Source: SZAS-103 sp038226665
Lineage (GTDB): Bacteria; Pseudomonadota; Gammaproteobacteria; Xanthomonadales; Xanthomonadaceae
Assembly: GCA_038226665.1 (NCBI GenBank)
Contig: JBBRQI010000006.1
Coordinates: 59,084-123,083, forward strand
Length of the DNA: 64,000 nucleotides
Direction: 5' to 3'
The notes under the pieces are model-generated. The model was not told where the DNA came from. It ran no database searches and saw only the letters and a program-made list of their open reading frames with translations. The position numbers and the translations under genes were made by a program. Shown here piece by piece: positions 43,718 through 53,629 of this stretch; position 1 is the stretch's first letter; the number at the start of each line of letters is the position of its first letter.

Positions 43718-43835
43718 GCAATAATTTTGCGCCACGGCGCATGTTTTTTCAATCGCCGCGCGCGCCGTCTCGTTAGGATGCAGCTGTCGGTGGCCGAACC
43801 GCGGCATACCGCACGACAACTCCAGGAGTCCGCGC

Positions 43836-44732
43836 ATGAGTTCCGTGCCGATGATCGTGGAAAGGAAGATGCCAGGCTCCGTCGCCATCGCACTCGCGCT
43901 GGTCTCGGTTTATCTGTTGTGGGGTTCGACCTACCTCGCGATCCGTATCGGCCTCGAAGGTTTCCCGCCGTTCCTGATGGGATCGGTGCGCATGGCGATC
44001 GCCGGCGCGTTGATGTACGCCGCGCTGCGCCTGCGTGGCGAAGCGGCACCCACGCGCCCGCAATGGAAAACGCTCGCCGTGCTCAGCATCTGGATGGTGC
44101 TGCTTTCGAATGGATTCGTGACCCTGGCCGAGCAGCAGGTCTCGTCGGGACTGGCGGCGATAGCGGTCGCTTCGATGCCGTTGTGGGCTGCATTGTTCGG
44201 CGTACTGCGCGGCAGTCGGCCGAGTCGGGGCGAATGGATCGGCCTTGCAATCGGCTTCGTCGGCATCCTCTGGTTGGATGCGGGTAGCACGCTCAGCGCC
44301 ACGCCGAAGGGAATGGTTGCATTGATCGTCGCGCCGATCGCATGGGCCTGGGGTTCGGTGTGGAGCCGTGACCAGAAGTTGCCGGCACCTTTCATGTCGG
44401 CCGCCGGCCAGATGCTCTGCGGTTCTGCGTGGATGCTCGTGACCGGTCTCGCCACCGGCGAACGCATGCACGCACTGCCGTCGCTTCAGGCCGTGACTGC
44501 CGTCGCCTATCTGGTGGTCTTCGGCTCGATCATCGGCTTCACCGCCTACATCTGGCTGCTTCATCACGTGCGTCCCGCGCTCGCGACCAGCTATGCCTAC
44601 ATCAATCCGCCGATCGCGGTGCTGCTCGGCGCGCTGCTGCTGCACGAGACGTTCGGCATGCACGAGATCGGCGCGATGGCGGTGATCCTGGTCGGCGTGG
44701 TGATCATCACGCTGGCGAAGGCGCGGCGCTGA
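43836..44732 (+). CDS. EamA/DMT family exporter, YedA-like
   Basis: 298 residues with ten membrane helices in two EamA halves; the start VYLLWGSTYLAIRIGLEGFPPF is typical of the YedA group. The substrate is not known; relatives export amino acids or other metabolites. Pairing with a divergent Lrp-type regulator supports an amino acid or related substrate (inference). The first of three near ATGs is used. Confidence 0.9.
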   Translation: MSSVPMIVERKMPGSVAIALALVSVYLLWGSTYLAIRIGLEGFPPFLMGSVRMAIAGALMYAALRLRGEAAPTRPQWKTLAVLSIWMVLLSNGFVTLAEQQVSSGLAAIAVASMPLWAALFGVLRGSRPSRGEWIGLAIGFVGILWLDAGSTLSATPKGMVALIVAPIAWAWGSVWSRDQKLPAPFMSAAGQMLCGSAWMLVTGLATGERMHALPSLQAVTAVAYLVVFGSIIGFTAYIWLLHHVRPALATSYAYINPPIAVLLGALLLHETFGMHEIGAMAVILVGVVIITLAKARR

Positions 44733-44753
44733 TTCGTCAGCGCGCGCTATTCA

Positions 44754-45935
44754 TCACGCCGCCCGCAATGCGTCCGTCACCTGCATCCGTGCGGCGCGGA
44801 TCGCCGGCAGCAGGCCGCCGAGGAAACCGATCGCCAATGCGATCACGAGTCCCGACACAACCAGTCCGAACGTGACCTTGAACGCGAACACGACCTGGGT
44901 GAAGTTCTGGCCGAGCGTCGACACCGAAAGACCGTTGAACAACGCATAGGCGAGCAACGCGCCGAGCGCGCCGCCGACGAAGGATAGCGCCAGCGCTTCG
45001 ACCATCACCGAAACCAGCACCGCGAAGCCGCCGAAGCCGATCGCGCGCAGGGTGGCGATCTCGCGCGACCGCGCGGCGACGGCTGCGTACATCGTGTTGA
45101 GCGCGGCAAAGATCGCACCGAGGGCCATGATGAAGGTCACCACGCCGGCGAGCACGCCGATGGTCTGCCGGAACTGCTTGGTCTGGCTGCTGAAAAAGTC
45201 CTGCTCGGTCTGCACGTCCACGTTCAGGCGCGGATCGGCCTTGAGCGCCGCCTTCAATTGCGCGATCGAGCCCGGATTCTCCAGACCGGCCAGCACCGAA
45301 CTGAAACCGGTGCGGCCGAACGTCGATTGCGCGGTCGCGGCATCGGCCCACAGTTCGCTGTCGTGCGCATCGCCGGAGTCGAAGATGCCGACTACAGTCC
45401 AATCCGATCCGCGCATCCGGATCACCTTGCCGATCTGCGCACTATCGAACTGGCGCGTCACGCCGCGACCAACCAGCAATTCGCGCAGGCCGGGCTTGAA
45501 CATCCTGCCTTCGGCGATGCGCAGGTGCGGACGCAGCACGAAGGCATTGGGCTCGACCCCACGCAGGGTCACGTTCGCGCCGTTCTTGGTATCGCCCTTG
45601 CGCAGCATCTCGGTGATCACGATCATTTCGGCAGAGGCCAGCGGTTTGCCGTCTGCACCTTTGCGAATGCCCGGAGCGAGCTTGATCAGCGTGGTGTCGT
45701 CGCGCAACAACGCCGAATTCAGCTCTGCACCGGACGAGCCGCCGCGCAGCACGATCGCCGAGTCCTTGCTGCCGGTCGCCGCGAGAGTCGACTGGAATCC
45801 GGCCGCCATCGCCAGCAATGCCGAGAACACCGCGACCACGCCCGCGAGACCGATGATGATCACCAGCGACGACGCCCAGCGCTCGGGAATGCTTTTGAGG
45901 TTGACTGCAGTGATCGCGAAGACTTGTTTGAACAT
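44754..45935 (-). CDS. ABC transporter permease (MacB/FtsX type), second permease of the operon
   Basis: 393 residues: one N-terminal membrane helix (LVIIIGLAGVVAVFSALLAMAAG), a periplasmic domain of ~220 residues, and three C-terminal helices with the FtsX core (SREIATLRAIGFGG). Together with the next three genes (reading against the plus strand) it forms a MacAB-type tripartite exporter with two different permeases. Twelve bp separate it from the other permease gene. Substrates of this subgroup are unknown; peptides, lipids or antibiotics are possible. Confidence 0.9.
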   Translation of the reverse strand: MFKQVFAITAVNLKSIPERWASSLVIIIGLAGVVAVFSALLAMAAGFQSTLAATGSKDSAIVLRGGSSGAELNSALLRDDTTLIKLAPGIRKGADGKPLASAEMIVITEMLRKGDTKNGANVTLRGVEPNAFVLRPHLRIAEGRMFKPGLRELLVGRGVTRQFDSAQIGKVIRMRGSDWTVVGIFDSGDAHDSELWADAATAQSTFGRTGFSSVLAGLENPGSIAQLKAALKADPRLNVDVQTEQDFFSSQTKQFRQTIGVLAGVVTFIMALGAIFAALNTMYAAVAARSREIATLRAIGFGGFAVLVSVMVEALALSFVGGALGALLAYALFNGLSVSTLGQNFTQVVFAFKVTFGLVVSGLVIALAIGFLGGLLPAIRAARMQVTDALRAA

Positions 45936-45947
45936 TTTCTATTCTCC

Positions 45948-47105
45948 TTATCTGCCGGCCAGCGCGTCGACGATTTTCAACCGGCTTGCGCGTAATGCAG
46001 GCAGCAGCCCGACCGCAATGCTCAGCAACACGATCGCAATCACGCCCGCGACCCATACGTGCCAATCGACGCTGAGCGGCAACTGGCCGCCAGCGGATTT
46101 CTGCACCCAAATTCCAAGCAGTGTGGCGACACCCAGCCCGACCAGGCCGCCGAGCAGGCACAGTGCGAAGGTTTCGGCGAGCACGAAACCGAGCACGCTG
46201 CCGTCGCTGAAACCAAGGGTCTTGAGCACGGCCAGTTCAGGCACGCGTTCGCGCACGCTCTGCGCCATCGTGTTGCCGACTACCAGCAGCAGGGTGAAGA
46301 ACACCGCGAACAGGATCCAGCGCACGATCAATCCGATGTCGCCGATCTGCTTGATGAAGCCGACGTTCCAGTCCTTCTCGGTCTGGGTCTTGGTCTCGTC
46401 GGGCGAGTTCTCGAACATCGCGTCGATCGTCTTGCTGACCTGCTTGGCCTTGTCGGGATCGGCAAGCTTGATGACGAACATGCCGGCCCGACCAGGCCCG
46501 AACTGGTTGGCCTCGTCGAAGTAGGCGAAGTTCATGTACACCAGATTCGTGCGCTTGTTCCACTCGTCGTCCTTGCCGTCGTAGATGCCGACCAGGTCGA
46601 GCGGCCAGTTCTTGCTGCCGTCCTTCTGCGGGAAGATATTCGACTTCATCGGAATCTTCTGGCCGATCTTCCAGTGGTACTGCTCCGCGATCTTCCGACC
46701 GGCGATCATGCCGGTACGGGTGCTGGCGAACGCCTTCCATTGCGCATCGGGCATCACCCATTCGGGATAGGTCTCGTGCAGGCGCGTCGGATCGGTCGAG
46801 AACATCACGATCTGGTCGTTCTCGCCGACGATGCCGCCGAACCACTGGATCCAGTCCACTCGCGCGACGCCCGGCACGGACTCGATCTGCGGCAGCAGGC
46901 GCATCGGCAGCGGCTGGGTAAACGAAACGCGCGCCTGCGTCATCAGCCGACTTGCGCCAATGAAATCGGCGCCGGCGTTGAACAATACGTTGACCGATTG
47001 CAACAACCCGAACAGCAGGAACGCCATGATCACCGACAATAACGTCAGTGACGTGCGCGTTTTCTTGCGGAACAGGTTGGCAACGACAAATCCGGTTTTG
47101 GTCAT
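45948..47105 (-). CDS. ABC transporter permease (MacB/FtsX type), first permease of the operon
   Basis: 385 residues with the same layout as its neighbour: an N-terminal helix (TSLTLLSVIMAFLLFGLL), a periplasmic domain and three C-terminal helices with VPELAVLKTLGFSDG. The two permeases are diverged and probably form a heterodimer with the ATPase encoded 27 bp upstream. Confidence 0.9.
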   Translation of the reverse strand: MTKTGFVVANLFRKKTRTSLTLLSVIMAFLLFGLLQSVNVLFNAGADFIGASRLMTQARVSFTQPLPMRLLPQIESVPGVARVDWIQWFGGIVGENDQIVMFSTDPTRLHETYPEWVMPDAQWKAFASTRTGMIAGRKIAEQYHWKIGQKIPMKSNIFPQKDGSKNWPLDLVGIYDGKDDEWNKRTNLVYMNFAYFDEANQFGPGRAGMFVIKLADPDKAKQVSKTIDAMFENSPDETKTQTEKDWNVGFIKQIGDIGLIVRWILFAVFFTLLLVVGNTMAQSVRERVPELAVLKTLGFSDGSVLGFVLAETFALCLLGGLVGLGVATLLGIWVQKSAGGQLPLSVDWHVWVAGVIAIVLLSIAVGLLPALRASRLKIVDALAGR

Positions 47106-47132
47106 GTTCGTGTCCTTAGGGGAACGCGCGCA

Positions 47133-47819
47133 TCAATGCGCCGCCTGTTCTGCGAGCTGACCCTTGTCGAGATGCAGCGTGTGAGTCGCGAACTCGGCCG
47201 CGCGCGGATCGTGGGTGACCATGATGATGGTCTTGCCGTGCTGTTTGTTGAGCTGCTGCAGCAAGGTCAGGATTTCATCCGCGGTCTTGCGGTCGAGATC
47301 GCCGGTGGGCTCGTCGCAGACCAGCAGGGTCGGATCGGACACGATCGCGCGCGCGATCGCGACGCGCTGTTCCTGGCCGCCGGACAGTTCGCGCGGTTTG
47401 TGCTTCGCACGATCCTTCAGTCCGACCAGTTCCAGCGCGATCTCGGTGTTGCGCTTGCGCTGCGCGGCCGACAGGTTGGTCAGCAGCAGTGGCAGCTCGA
47501 CGTTGCCCGCAGCGGTCAGCACCGGCATCAGGTTGTAGAACTGGAACACGAAACCGACGTTCGACGCGCGCCACTTCGCGAGCTTGCCGCTGCTGTATTG
47601 ATCGATGCGTTGGCCGCCGATGTCGATCTGGCCGGCTGTGGGCGAATCCAACCCTCCGATGAGATTCAACAAGGTCGTCTTGCCTGAACCGGACGGCCCC
47701 ATCAGCGCGACAAAATCGCCCCTGGCGATGTCGAGGTCGATGCCATGCAGCACCTCGATCTTTTCCGGGCCGCGTTGATAGGTCTTGGAAAGATTGCGCA
47801 GCGAAACCAGGGTATCCAT
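47133..47819 (-). CDS. ABC transporter ATP-binding protein, MacB/LolD type
   Basis: 228 residues with Walker A GPSGSGKTTLLN, signature LSGGQEQRVAIARA, Walker B TLLVCDEPTGDLD and the H-loop VTHD. This text is typical of LolD/MacB-like ATPases. The ATG at 47819 starts the family region; a longer upstream reading lacks support. It drives the two permeases encoded downstream. Confidence 0.95.
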   Translation of the reverse strand: MDTLVSLRNLSKTYQRGPEKIEVLHGIDLDIARGDFVALMGPSGSGKTTLLNLIGGLDSPTAGQIDIGGQRIDQYSSGKLAKWRASNVGFVFQFYNLMPVLTAAGNVELPLLLTNLSAAQRKRNTEIALELVGLKDRAKHKPRELSGGQEQRVAIARAIVSDPTLLVCDEPTGDLDRKTADEILTLLQQLNKQHGKTIIMVTHDPRAAEFATHTLHLDKGQLAEQAAH

Positions 47820-47889
47820 CGTTACATCCTCAGGCGTGCGTTGTGTCCACGTTGGATCGGATGCGTGCGCACGGCGCACGCTGCTTGCC

Positions 47890-49146
47890 CTACTTTTTGT
47901 CTGCGTCGGAATCGTCGGAAGCGATGCGTACCTTTGCGCCGTCGATCAGCGTCTCGGGCGGATCGAGTACGACGCTGTCGCCGGCATTCAAGCCATCCGT
48001 CACCTGACGATCATCGCCCATCGTGCGGCCGAGCGTCAGCGCGCGGCGCTCAATCCTGTCCTTGTCGCCGACCACGAACGCGACCGGCTTGCCATCGCGC
48101 TGCACGATCGCCGCCGCCGGCACGCGCACGCCTTCGTGTTTCGGTGTTGCGGCAGCCGTCGGTGCGACTTCGAGGAAGCTTACGCGCACGCCCATGTCGG
48201 GCACGATGCGCGAATCTTTCGTCTTCAACGCGATGCGCACTTTCACTGTCGCCTTGCTGCGGTCGGCGGTCGGGATGATCGCGATCACCTCGGCCGGAAT
48301 CTTCCAGTCGGGATACGCATTGAGCACGGCTTCGACCGGCATCTTCGGCTGCACGCGGCCGATGTAGGCCTCATTGACGTCGACTTCGACTTCCAGCGAA
48401 TCCATGTCGACGATCGTGCCGATGCCGGTGCGGGTGAAGCCGCCGCCGGCCGACAACGGCGACACGATTTCGCCGGCCTGCGCGGACTTTGCGATCACCA
48501 CGCCCGCGAACGGCGCGCGCACGACGGTGTTGTCAACGCCGAGGTCGGCGATGTGCGCGCCATCGGCCGCGACCTGCACGTTGTGGCGGGCGGCTTCCAT
48601 CTGCGCGCGCAGGTTGTCGCGCAGCGCGATCGCCTGGTCGAGTTGCGAGCGGGACACGAGTTTTTTCGCGGCGAGTTGCTGGAAGCGCGCCGCGTCGGCT
48701 TGGGCCGATTTCAGCTGCGCCTGCATGCTGTCCACCTGGCTGCGTGCAGCTGCCACCTGCGATTTCGCAAGGCTGCGCTGCGCGTCGGCATCGATCGGAT
48801 CGAGCGTCGCCATGACGTAGCCCGCATCGACGTGCTGGCCTTCCTCGATGAATACTTCCTTGACCTTGCCGGTGATCTTCGATGACACCGTCGCCTCGCG
48901 GCGCGCGGTCACATATCCGGTCGCGTCGAGCACCGATGCATTGCCGCCGGAGCCACCGATCGCCGTAGCGGTCGCCGTATGCACTTGCGGGGGATTGTCG
49001 GCGCGCAACATCCAGGCTGCGACGGCGACAACCGCCGCCACCACGACGATCGCCAGCACGATCCACAGCCAGCGCCACGAACGCGGTGGCGGCGGCGCGT
49101 TGCGTTCGATGCGGAGTTCGTTCAACAGGTTTTGTGGATGATCCAT
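47890..49146 (-). CDS. Periplasmic adaptor (HlyD/MacA-like) of the ABC exporter
   Basis: 418 residues: a cytoplasmic start, a membrane helix (about 25-45: WLWIVLAIVVVAAVVAVAAW), then a barrel-sandwich hybrid split around an alpha-helical hairpin (AKSQVAAARSQVDSMQAQL), a beta-barrel domain and a membrane-proximal domain. It would link the inner membrane permeases to a TolC-like outer membrane channel; no TolC gene is adjacent. First gene of the four-gene operon. Confidence 0.92.
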   Translation of the reverse strand: MDHPQNLLNELRIERNAPPPPRSWRWLWIVLAIVVVAAVVAVAAWMLRADNPPQVHTATATAIGGSGGNASVLDATGYVTARREATVSSKITGKVKEVFIEEGQHVDAGYVMATLDPIDADAQRSLAKSQVAAARSQVDSMQAQLKSAQADAARFQQLAAKKLVSRSQLDQAIALRDNLRAQMEAARHNVQVAADGAHIADLGVDNTVVRAPFAGVVIAKSAQAGEIVSPLSAGGGFTRTGIGTIVDMDSLEVEVDVNEAYIGRVQPKMPVEAVLNAYPDWKIPAEVIAIIPTADRSKATVKVRIALKTKDSRIVPDMGVRVSFLEVAPTAAATPKHEGVRVPAAAIVQRDGKPVAFVVGDKDRIERRALTLGRTMGDDRQVTDGLNAGDSVVLDPPETLIDGAKVRIASDDSDADKK

Positions 49147-49335
49147 GCGGGCGTTCGATATCGTCGATCAAGGGTGCGCAAGCATAGCCGGAGCCGCTGC
49201 CGGCTTGCGAATACGCGGACTACGACTCATGGGGTGCGATGCCATTGTTGGCGATCGCGCTCCCACTCGCTAGTGACGACCGTCACCTCAGTACGCGCAC
49301 ATCGTCATTAGCGGATGTCGGATCGCGACATGCTT

Positions 49336-50745
49336 TCAGCTCGTTCGCGCCTTCAACAACGCATACGCCGCACGCAAACCCTGCGCCTCGCCGCCGGCGG
49401 GATGGCCCGGGCGATCGGCGTCGTTCCACGCGTACGCATCCACATGCGCCCACGGCAGCGTATCGGGTACGAAACGCTGCAGGTACAACGCAGCGACGAT
49501 CGCGCCGCCCATCCGCGATGCACTGGAATTTGTCGTGTCGGCGATATTGCTCTTGAGGTAGTTCAGGTACGGCTTCCACAGCGGCATCCGCCACAGCGGA
49601 TCGCGCGATTGCTGCGCGGCCTTCAGAAAATCGGCGGCGAGCGCATCGTCATTGCAGAACAATGCAGGCACTTCGGGGCCGAGCGCGACGCGCGCCGCGC
49701 CGGTGAGCGTCGCGAAATCGATCAGCATCGCCGGCGACTGCTCGGCCGCATAAGCGAGGGTGTCGCACAAGACCAGCCTGCCTTCAGCGTCGGTGTTGTC
49801 GATCTCGACGCTGATGCCGGCGCGCGTGCGGATCACCTCGCCGGGGCGAAATGCGTTCCCGGCGATGGAGTTCTCGACCGCCGGAACCAGCATTGTCAAC
49901 CGCAGCGGCAACTTCGTCGCCATCACCAGTTGCGCAAGGCCCAGCGCGTGCGCAGCCCCGCCCATGTCCTTCTTCATGTTGCGCATGCCGTCGCCGGTCT
50001 TGATGTTCAAGCCGCCGGTGTCGAAACACACGCCCTTGCCCGCGACAATCACGTGCGGATGCGCGGCGTCGCCCCAATGCAGCGCAACCAGGCGCGGTGG
50101 ACGATGCGAGGCGCGACCGACCGCATGGATCGTCGGGAAGTTCGCCGCGAGCAAATCGTCGCCGACCGTGGTTTCGACGCGGCCGCCATAGGCTTTCGCA
50201 AGCCGCAACGCGACCGCCTCGAGTTCGGCCGGGCCCATGTCCTCGGTCGGCGTGTTGACGAGGTCGCGCACCAGGGTGCTGGCCTTGAGCAAGGCGAATG
50301 CCTCGGAGCTTTCGGCGGCTGCATCTTCGAGCAGCAAGCGCGCGGGTGCGCGCGACGGTTTGCGATAGCGCTCGAAACGGTACGCGCCCAGACCCCAGCC
50401 GAGGATCGCATTGGACAGGTCGATGCGCAGGCCATCGTTGTTCAAGCCGAGCTTGTTCAACGCGTACGTTCCCGGCGGCAATGCGAACGGACAGGCCGCG
50501 AGCGCGTACGGGTCGTGTGCGTCGCCCACGCCGACCAGTGCGGCCATCGGCGCGCCGTCCTCGCCCGGCAGCAGCAAAACCGAGTTTGCATCGGCGACGA
50601 ATGCCTGCGTGGCCACCCAGCGGCGGACGCGTTCGGATTGTTTCGCGAGATAGCGCGGCAATGTCGCCGCATCGAGCCCAATCAGCGGAATCGCGTGCGC
50701 GACTTCCTCGATGGCTGCGTTTGCGAAGCAGGGCGGCAAACTCAT
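49336..50745 (-). CDS. Leucyl aminopeptidase, family M17
   Basis: 469 residues. The C-terminal catalytic domain has the M17 signature NTDAEGRLVL and metal and catalytic residues in GKGVCFDTGGLNIKTG (18 residues), NMKKDMGGAA and TLTGAARVALG. The N-terminal domain is shorter and more diverged than in PepA, as in the PepB/'leucyl aminopeptidase family' group. It removes N-terminal residues from peptides in the cytosol as a hexamer with two metals. Its start overlaps the stop of the HAD gene by 4 bp (ATGA). Confidence 0.93.
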   Translation of the reverse strand: MSLPPCFANAAIEEVAHAIPLIGLDAATLPRYLAKQSERVRRWVATQAFVADANSVLLLPGEDGAPMAALVGVGDAHDPYALAACPFALPPGTYALNKLGLNNDGLRIDLSNAILGWGLGAYRFERYRKPSRAPARLLLEDAAAESSEAFALLKASTLVRDLVNTPTEDMGPAELEAVALRLAKAYGGRVETTVGDDLLAANFPTIHAVGRASHRPPRLVALHWGDAAHPHVIVAGKGVCFDTGGLNIKTGDGMRNMKKDMGGAAHALGLAQLVMATKLPLRLTMLVPAVENSIAGNAFRPGEVIRTRAGISVEIDNTDAEGRLVLCDTLAYAAEQSPAMLIDFATLTGAARVALGPEVPALFCNDDALAADFLKAAQQSRDPLWRMPLWKPYLNYLKSNIADTTNSSASRMGGAIVAALYLQRFVPDTLPWAHVDAYAWNDADRPGHPAGGEAQGLRAAYALLKARTS

Positions 50746-51473
50746 GCAGTACTCCGGATGCGTGGTGCTGCAACTTGAACGCGATGCACGTCGAGCCAGT
50801 CGGCCAATGCGCCGAGATCATCGAAAACGAGGTCCGGCCGCACGTCCGCATGCGTCCATGTTTCAGCGCGGCGGTTGATCCAGCACGTGCGCAGGCCCGC
50901 GCGCGCGGCTCCAACGACATCGAGTTCGGGATCGTCGCCGACGTGCAGGGTTTCCTGCGGCATGACGCCGAGTCGCGAACACGCCGCATGGAAGATGCCG
51001 GCGTCGGGCTTCGCGCTGCCGTGTTCGCGCGCGCCGAGCACGAACGCGAAACGATGCTGCAATCCGATCTGCACAAGATCCGCGTTACCGTTGGTCAGCG
51101 CCGCCAGCGGTGCGTGCAATGCAAGACGGTCGAGTGCGGCATCGACATCCGGGTACAGCTCGACGCGATTGCGGGCGACGTGGAACGCTGCGAATGCGGC
51201 ATCGACGAGTTCGGCAGCGTGGCCGCTGTCGGCCAGCGCATGCGTGAGCGAGAGTTTGCGTTGCGCGGTGAAATCGTGGGAAAGATGCGGATTGGCGAGC
51301 GCGATCGCGTCACGCAGTGCGCGCATCGTCGCAATCGGATAACGCGCGGCCGCATTCGGCGCATGCGCGCGCATCCAGTCGTGCAGGGCAATTTCGGCGC
51401 GTTCGATGACTGGCGCGATCGGCCAGAGGGTGTCGTCGAGATCCAGGGTGATGGCGCGTGGAGCCGGCTGCAT
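50742..51473 (-). CDS. HAD superfamily phosphatase, YigB-like
   Basis: 243 residues. HAD motif I is DLDDTLW, motif II TNGN, motif III K in GSAKPDAG and motif IV GDDPELDVVGA. The text around each motif resembles E. coli YigB, which dephosphorylates FMN and 5-amino-6-(5-phosphoribitylamino)uracil; other sugar phosphates are possible. The ATG at 51473 begins the conserved domain; the longer reading upstream would cross the perM gene. Confidence 0.88.
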   Translation of the reverse strand: MQPAPRAITLDLDDTLWPIAPVIERAEIALHDWMRAHAPNAAARYPIATMRALRDAIALANPHLSHDFTAQRKLSLTHALADSGHAAELVDAAFAAFHVARNRVELYPDVDAALDRLALHAPLAALTNGNADLVQIGLQHRFAFVLGAREHGSAKPDAGIFHAACSRLGVMPQETLHVGDDPELDVVGAARAGLRTCWINRRAETWTHADVRPDLVFDDLGALADWLDVHRVQVAAPRIRSTA

Positions 51474-51493
51474 GCGCCCATGGTAACGCGGCG

Positions 51494-52660
51494 TCACTCG
51501 AGCAGGCTGGCCCAGTCCGACAAGCCGTCGATCTTCGACAGGACAATCTTCACGCAGACCATCATCGGGACCGCGAGCAGCAATCCTGCAATGCCCCACA
51601 GCCAGCCGCAGACCATCAGGGCGAGAATCAGGATCAGCGGCGAGATCGCCATGCGTTTGCCCAGAATGATCGGGGTGACGATCTCGCCCTCGAGCACGTG
51701 CAGGCCCAGGTAGATCATCGCCGGCAACAGCGACTCGAAGAGTCCGTGGAAGTTCACGAAACCCATCAGCAGCATCGCCCCGACGCCGATCAGCGGACCG
51801 ATGTAGGGCGCGTAGTTGAGGATCGCCGCGAGCGTGCCCCAGAGCAGCGCCTGTTGCGGCGGCAGGTGGATCGCAAAGAACAGAATCCCGGCCAGCAATG
51901 CGCCCACCACGCAGTTGATCAGGCTGATGGTCAGCACGTAGCGCGACATCTCGACCTCGATCGCCATGAGGATGTCCGCGGTGACGCGTTTCCGGTGGCG
52001 TCCGGGCAGCATGGCAATCGCTTTTTTCTGGAAGCTCTCGCCGAACACCATGAAGAAATAAGTCAGCAGGACCACGGCGAGCACTGCGGCGATCCGCTTG
52101 GGCGTGCTGGTGAAATCGCTCCACGGATCGTTGACCTCGGTCTTGATCACTGGCACGGGTTTCGTGCCGCCCGAACTTGCGGCCTGGGCGATGGTTTGGG
52201 CAGCGGTATTGGCCTCGCGCATCGGCCGCAGCAATTCGCGCAGCTTCGGCGCGAGCGCGCGCAATTCGGTGGGTGCCTGGTGCACCCACGTGGTGGCCGG
52301 CTCAATCAGCTGGTTGACCAACAGTCCCGCGCCGGTCAGTCCCGCGCCCAGCACGAGCAGCGAACCGAGGAATCGCGGAATGTACAGGCGCTTGAGCGCG
52401 CGGATGATCGGATTTCCGATCAGCGCGAAAAACATTGCGAGCAACAACGGGATCAACAAGTCGCTCGTGGCCCATAACGCAAACACGACCGCGAACGTGG
52501 CGAGTACGATCTGCGCCGTCGATGCGCGCGGTCGCGACACATGTTCCGGTGCGGCGTCGGCGGCGACCGGAGCTTCGGCGATCGCCAGCGAAGTTGCGGG
52601 AGCAGTCGCGGGAGCCGTGGGGATTGCGGCGGGATCGACGCTGGGCGCTGGAGACTGCAT
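51494..52660 (-). CDS. perM: AI-2E family transporter (PerM-like)
   Basis: 388 residues. An Ala/Pro-rich N-terminus (about 1-45) is followed by eight predicted membrane helices and the family segments NYAPYIGPLIG and ITPIILGKRM-like (VTPIILGKRMAISP). The family includes TqsA (autoinducer-2) and YdiK/PerM, whose substrates are mostly unknown; Na+/H+ antiport has been shown for some members. Three bp downstream of the previous small gene, so clearly in one operon. Confidence 0.9.
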   Translation of the reverse strand: MQSPAPSVDPAAIPTAPATAPATSLAIAEAPVAADAAPEHVSRPRASTAQIVLATFAVVFALWATSDLLIPLLLAMFFALIGNPIIRALKRLYIPRFLGSLLVLGAGLTGAGLLVNQLIEPATTWVHQAPTELRALAPKLRELLRPMREANTAAQTIAQAASSGGTKPVPVIKTEVNDPWSDFTSTPKRIAAVLAVVLLTYFFMVFGESFQKKAIAMLPGRHRKRVTADILMAIEVEMSRYVLTISLINCVVGALLAGILFFAIHLPPQQALLWGTLAAILNYAPYIGPLIGVGAMLLMGFVNFHGLFESLLPAMIYLGLHVLEGEIVTPIILGKRMAISPLILILALMVCGWLWGIAGLLLAVPMMVCVKIVLSKIDGLSDWASLLE

Positions 52661-52663
52661 AGG

Positions 52664-53011
52664 TCAGCCGTTGCCCGGAGTCGGCGTGGTTGTTTGAGAT
52701 AGGGTTGTAGATGGGGGCGGCGGCGCGTTCGCCGTGACGGTTTCCGCCGCCATCGCCGCGCTGAAGCTGGCGAAAGCGCTGTTGAGCAGCAGTCCAAAAG
52801 CTTTTCCGCCCAGCGACGAGCCAACCCCGCCCGGCTCCCGCACCCCGCTGGCGAAGCCCGCGATCAGGCCGGCGCCGAGGATCCGCCCAGGCGTCGCTGC
52901 ACGCTCGGTTTCCTGCTTGAATCCGCGCCAGGCAGCCTTGACGCCGGCCCGACGCAGCGCGACATCTGCCTCGGCGATGCTGACGACGGCAAGGCAGGTA
53001 CGAATACTCAT
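52664..53011 (-). CDS. Small protein of unknown function, in YqjK position
   Basis: 115 residues, no confident family. It starts MSIRTCLAVVSIAEADVALRR-like (a basic helical part), has a Gly/Ala-rich region (ILGAGLIAGFASG) that could be a membrane or glycine-zipper segment, and a Thr/Pro-rich tail. It overlaps the preceding gene by 4 bp. Its place after YqjD- and YqjE-like genes matches that of yqjK in E. coli, but sequence similarity is not evident. Confidence 0.6.
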   Translation of the reverse strand: MSIRTCLAVVSIAEADVALRRAGVKAAWRGFKQETERAATPGRILGAGLIAGFASGVREPGGVGSSLGGKAFGLLLNSAFASFSAAMAAETVTANAPPPPSTTLSQTTTPTPGNG

Positions 53012-53625
53012 CGCTTCGCGTCCTTGTCCGGATCCGGTTTAACGGCGTGATGTGCGCTGGACTCCGGCGATTTGGCCGCCGGCGACGAACCCGCATGCGG
53101 CGCTACGTGCGGAGTGGCTTTTGGTTCAGATTTGGCGTCGTGATGTCGGTCGGGTGTCGGCGATTTTGGGGCTGGTGGCGCACCCGCATGCAGCGTGCCC
53201 GGAGGGGCGGCTTTGGCTTCCTGCGCTTCTTCCCTGGTACCGAACAGCAAGGTCAGTTGCCGCCGCGATGCATCAAGGTCGGCGAGCTTCAGTGCCCTCA
53301 GCGCATACCAGACCGCCGGCACACCCAGCAACACGTCGGCCAGCACAGGCAACGTCAATGCCATGCTCCAGCCCAACCCGGCACTGTGCAAAAGCCACAC
53401 CGCCAACACATTCAACAACGCCCAGGCGGTGCCGAACAGGATCGCCGCGAGAAACATCAGCATCAGCCAACGCGTCAACCCGGCACGCGCCAGAGCCACG
53501 TCGGCAACCACCAGCCGACGCAAGGCGACAAAGCTGCCGCCCCATGAGTTCGCGACGACGCGCGCGGCGTCGAACACCGAGCGTGCGGACTCCGTCAGTG
53601 GCGGAGTCGATTCGGACTCGGCCAC
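53008..53625 (-). CDS. YqjE-like membrane protein (phage holin superfamily III type)
   Basis: 205 residues with two membrane helices (WLMLMFLAAILFGTAWALLN and SMALTLPVLADVLLGVPAVW) preceded by an amphipathic helix, as in YqjE/Holin-X proteins. The last ~75 residues are low-complexity, rich in Pro, His, Lys and Ala. Despite the database label of this family, nothing here suggests a phage: no phage genes are near, and it sits in an operon with a YqjD-like gene. Confidence 0.75.
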   Translation of the reverse strand: MAESESTPPLTESARSVFDAARVVANSWGGSFVALRRLVVADVALARAGLTRWLMLMFLAAILFGTAWALLNVLAVWLLHSAGLGWSMALTLPVLADVLLGVPAVWYALRALKLADLDASRRQLTLLFGTREEAQEAKAAPPGTLHAGAPPAPKSPTPDRHHDAKSEPKATPHVAPHAGSSPAAKSPESSAHHAVKPDPDKDAKR

Positions 53626-53629
53626 GCGC

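Noticed and set aside
53008..53625. Possible prophage remnant because of the holin-like family
   Set aside because: No phage genes nearby; the protein fits the chromosomal YqjE group beside a YqjD-like gene.
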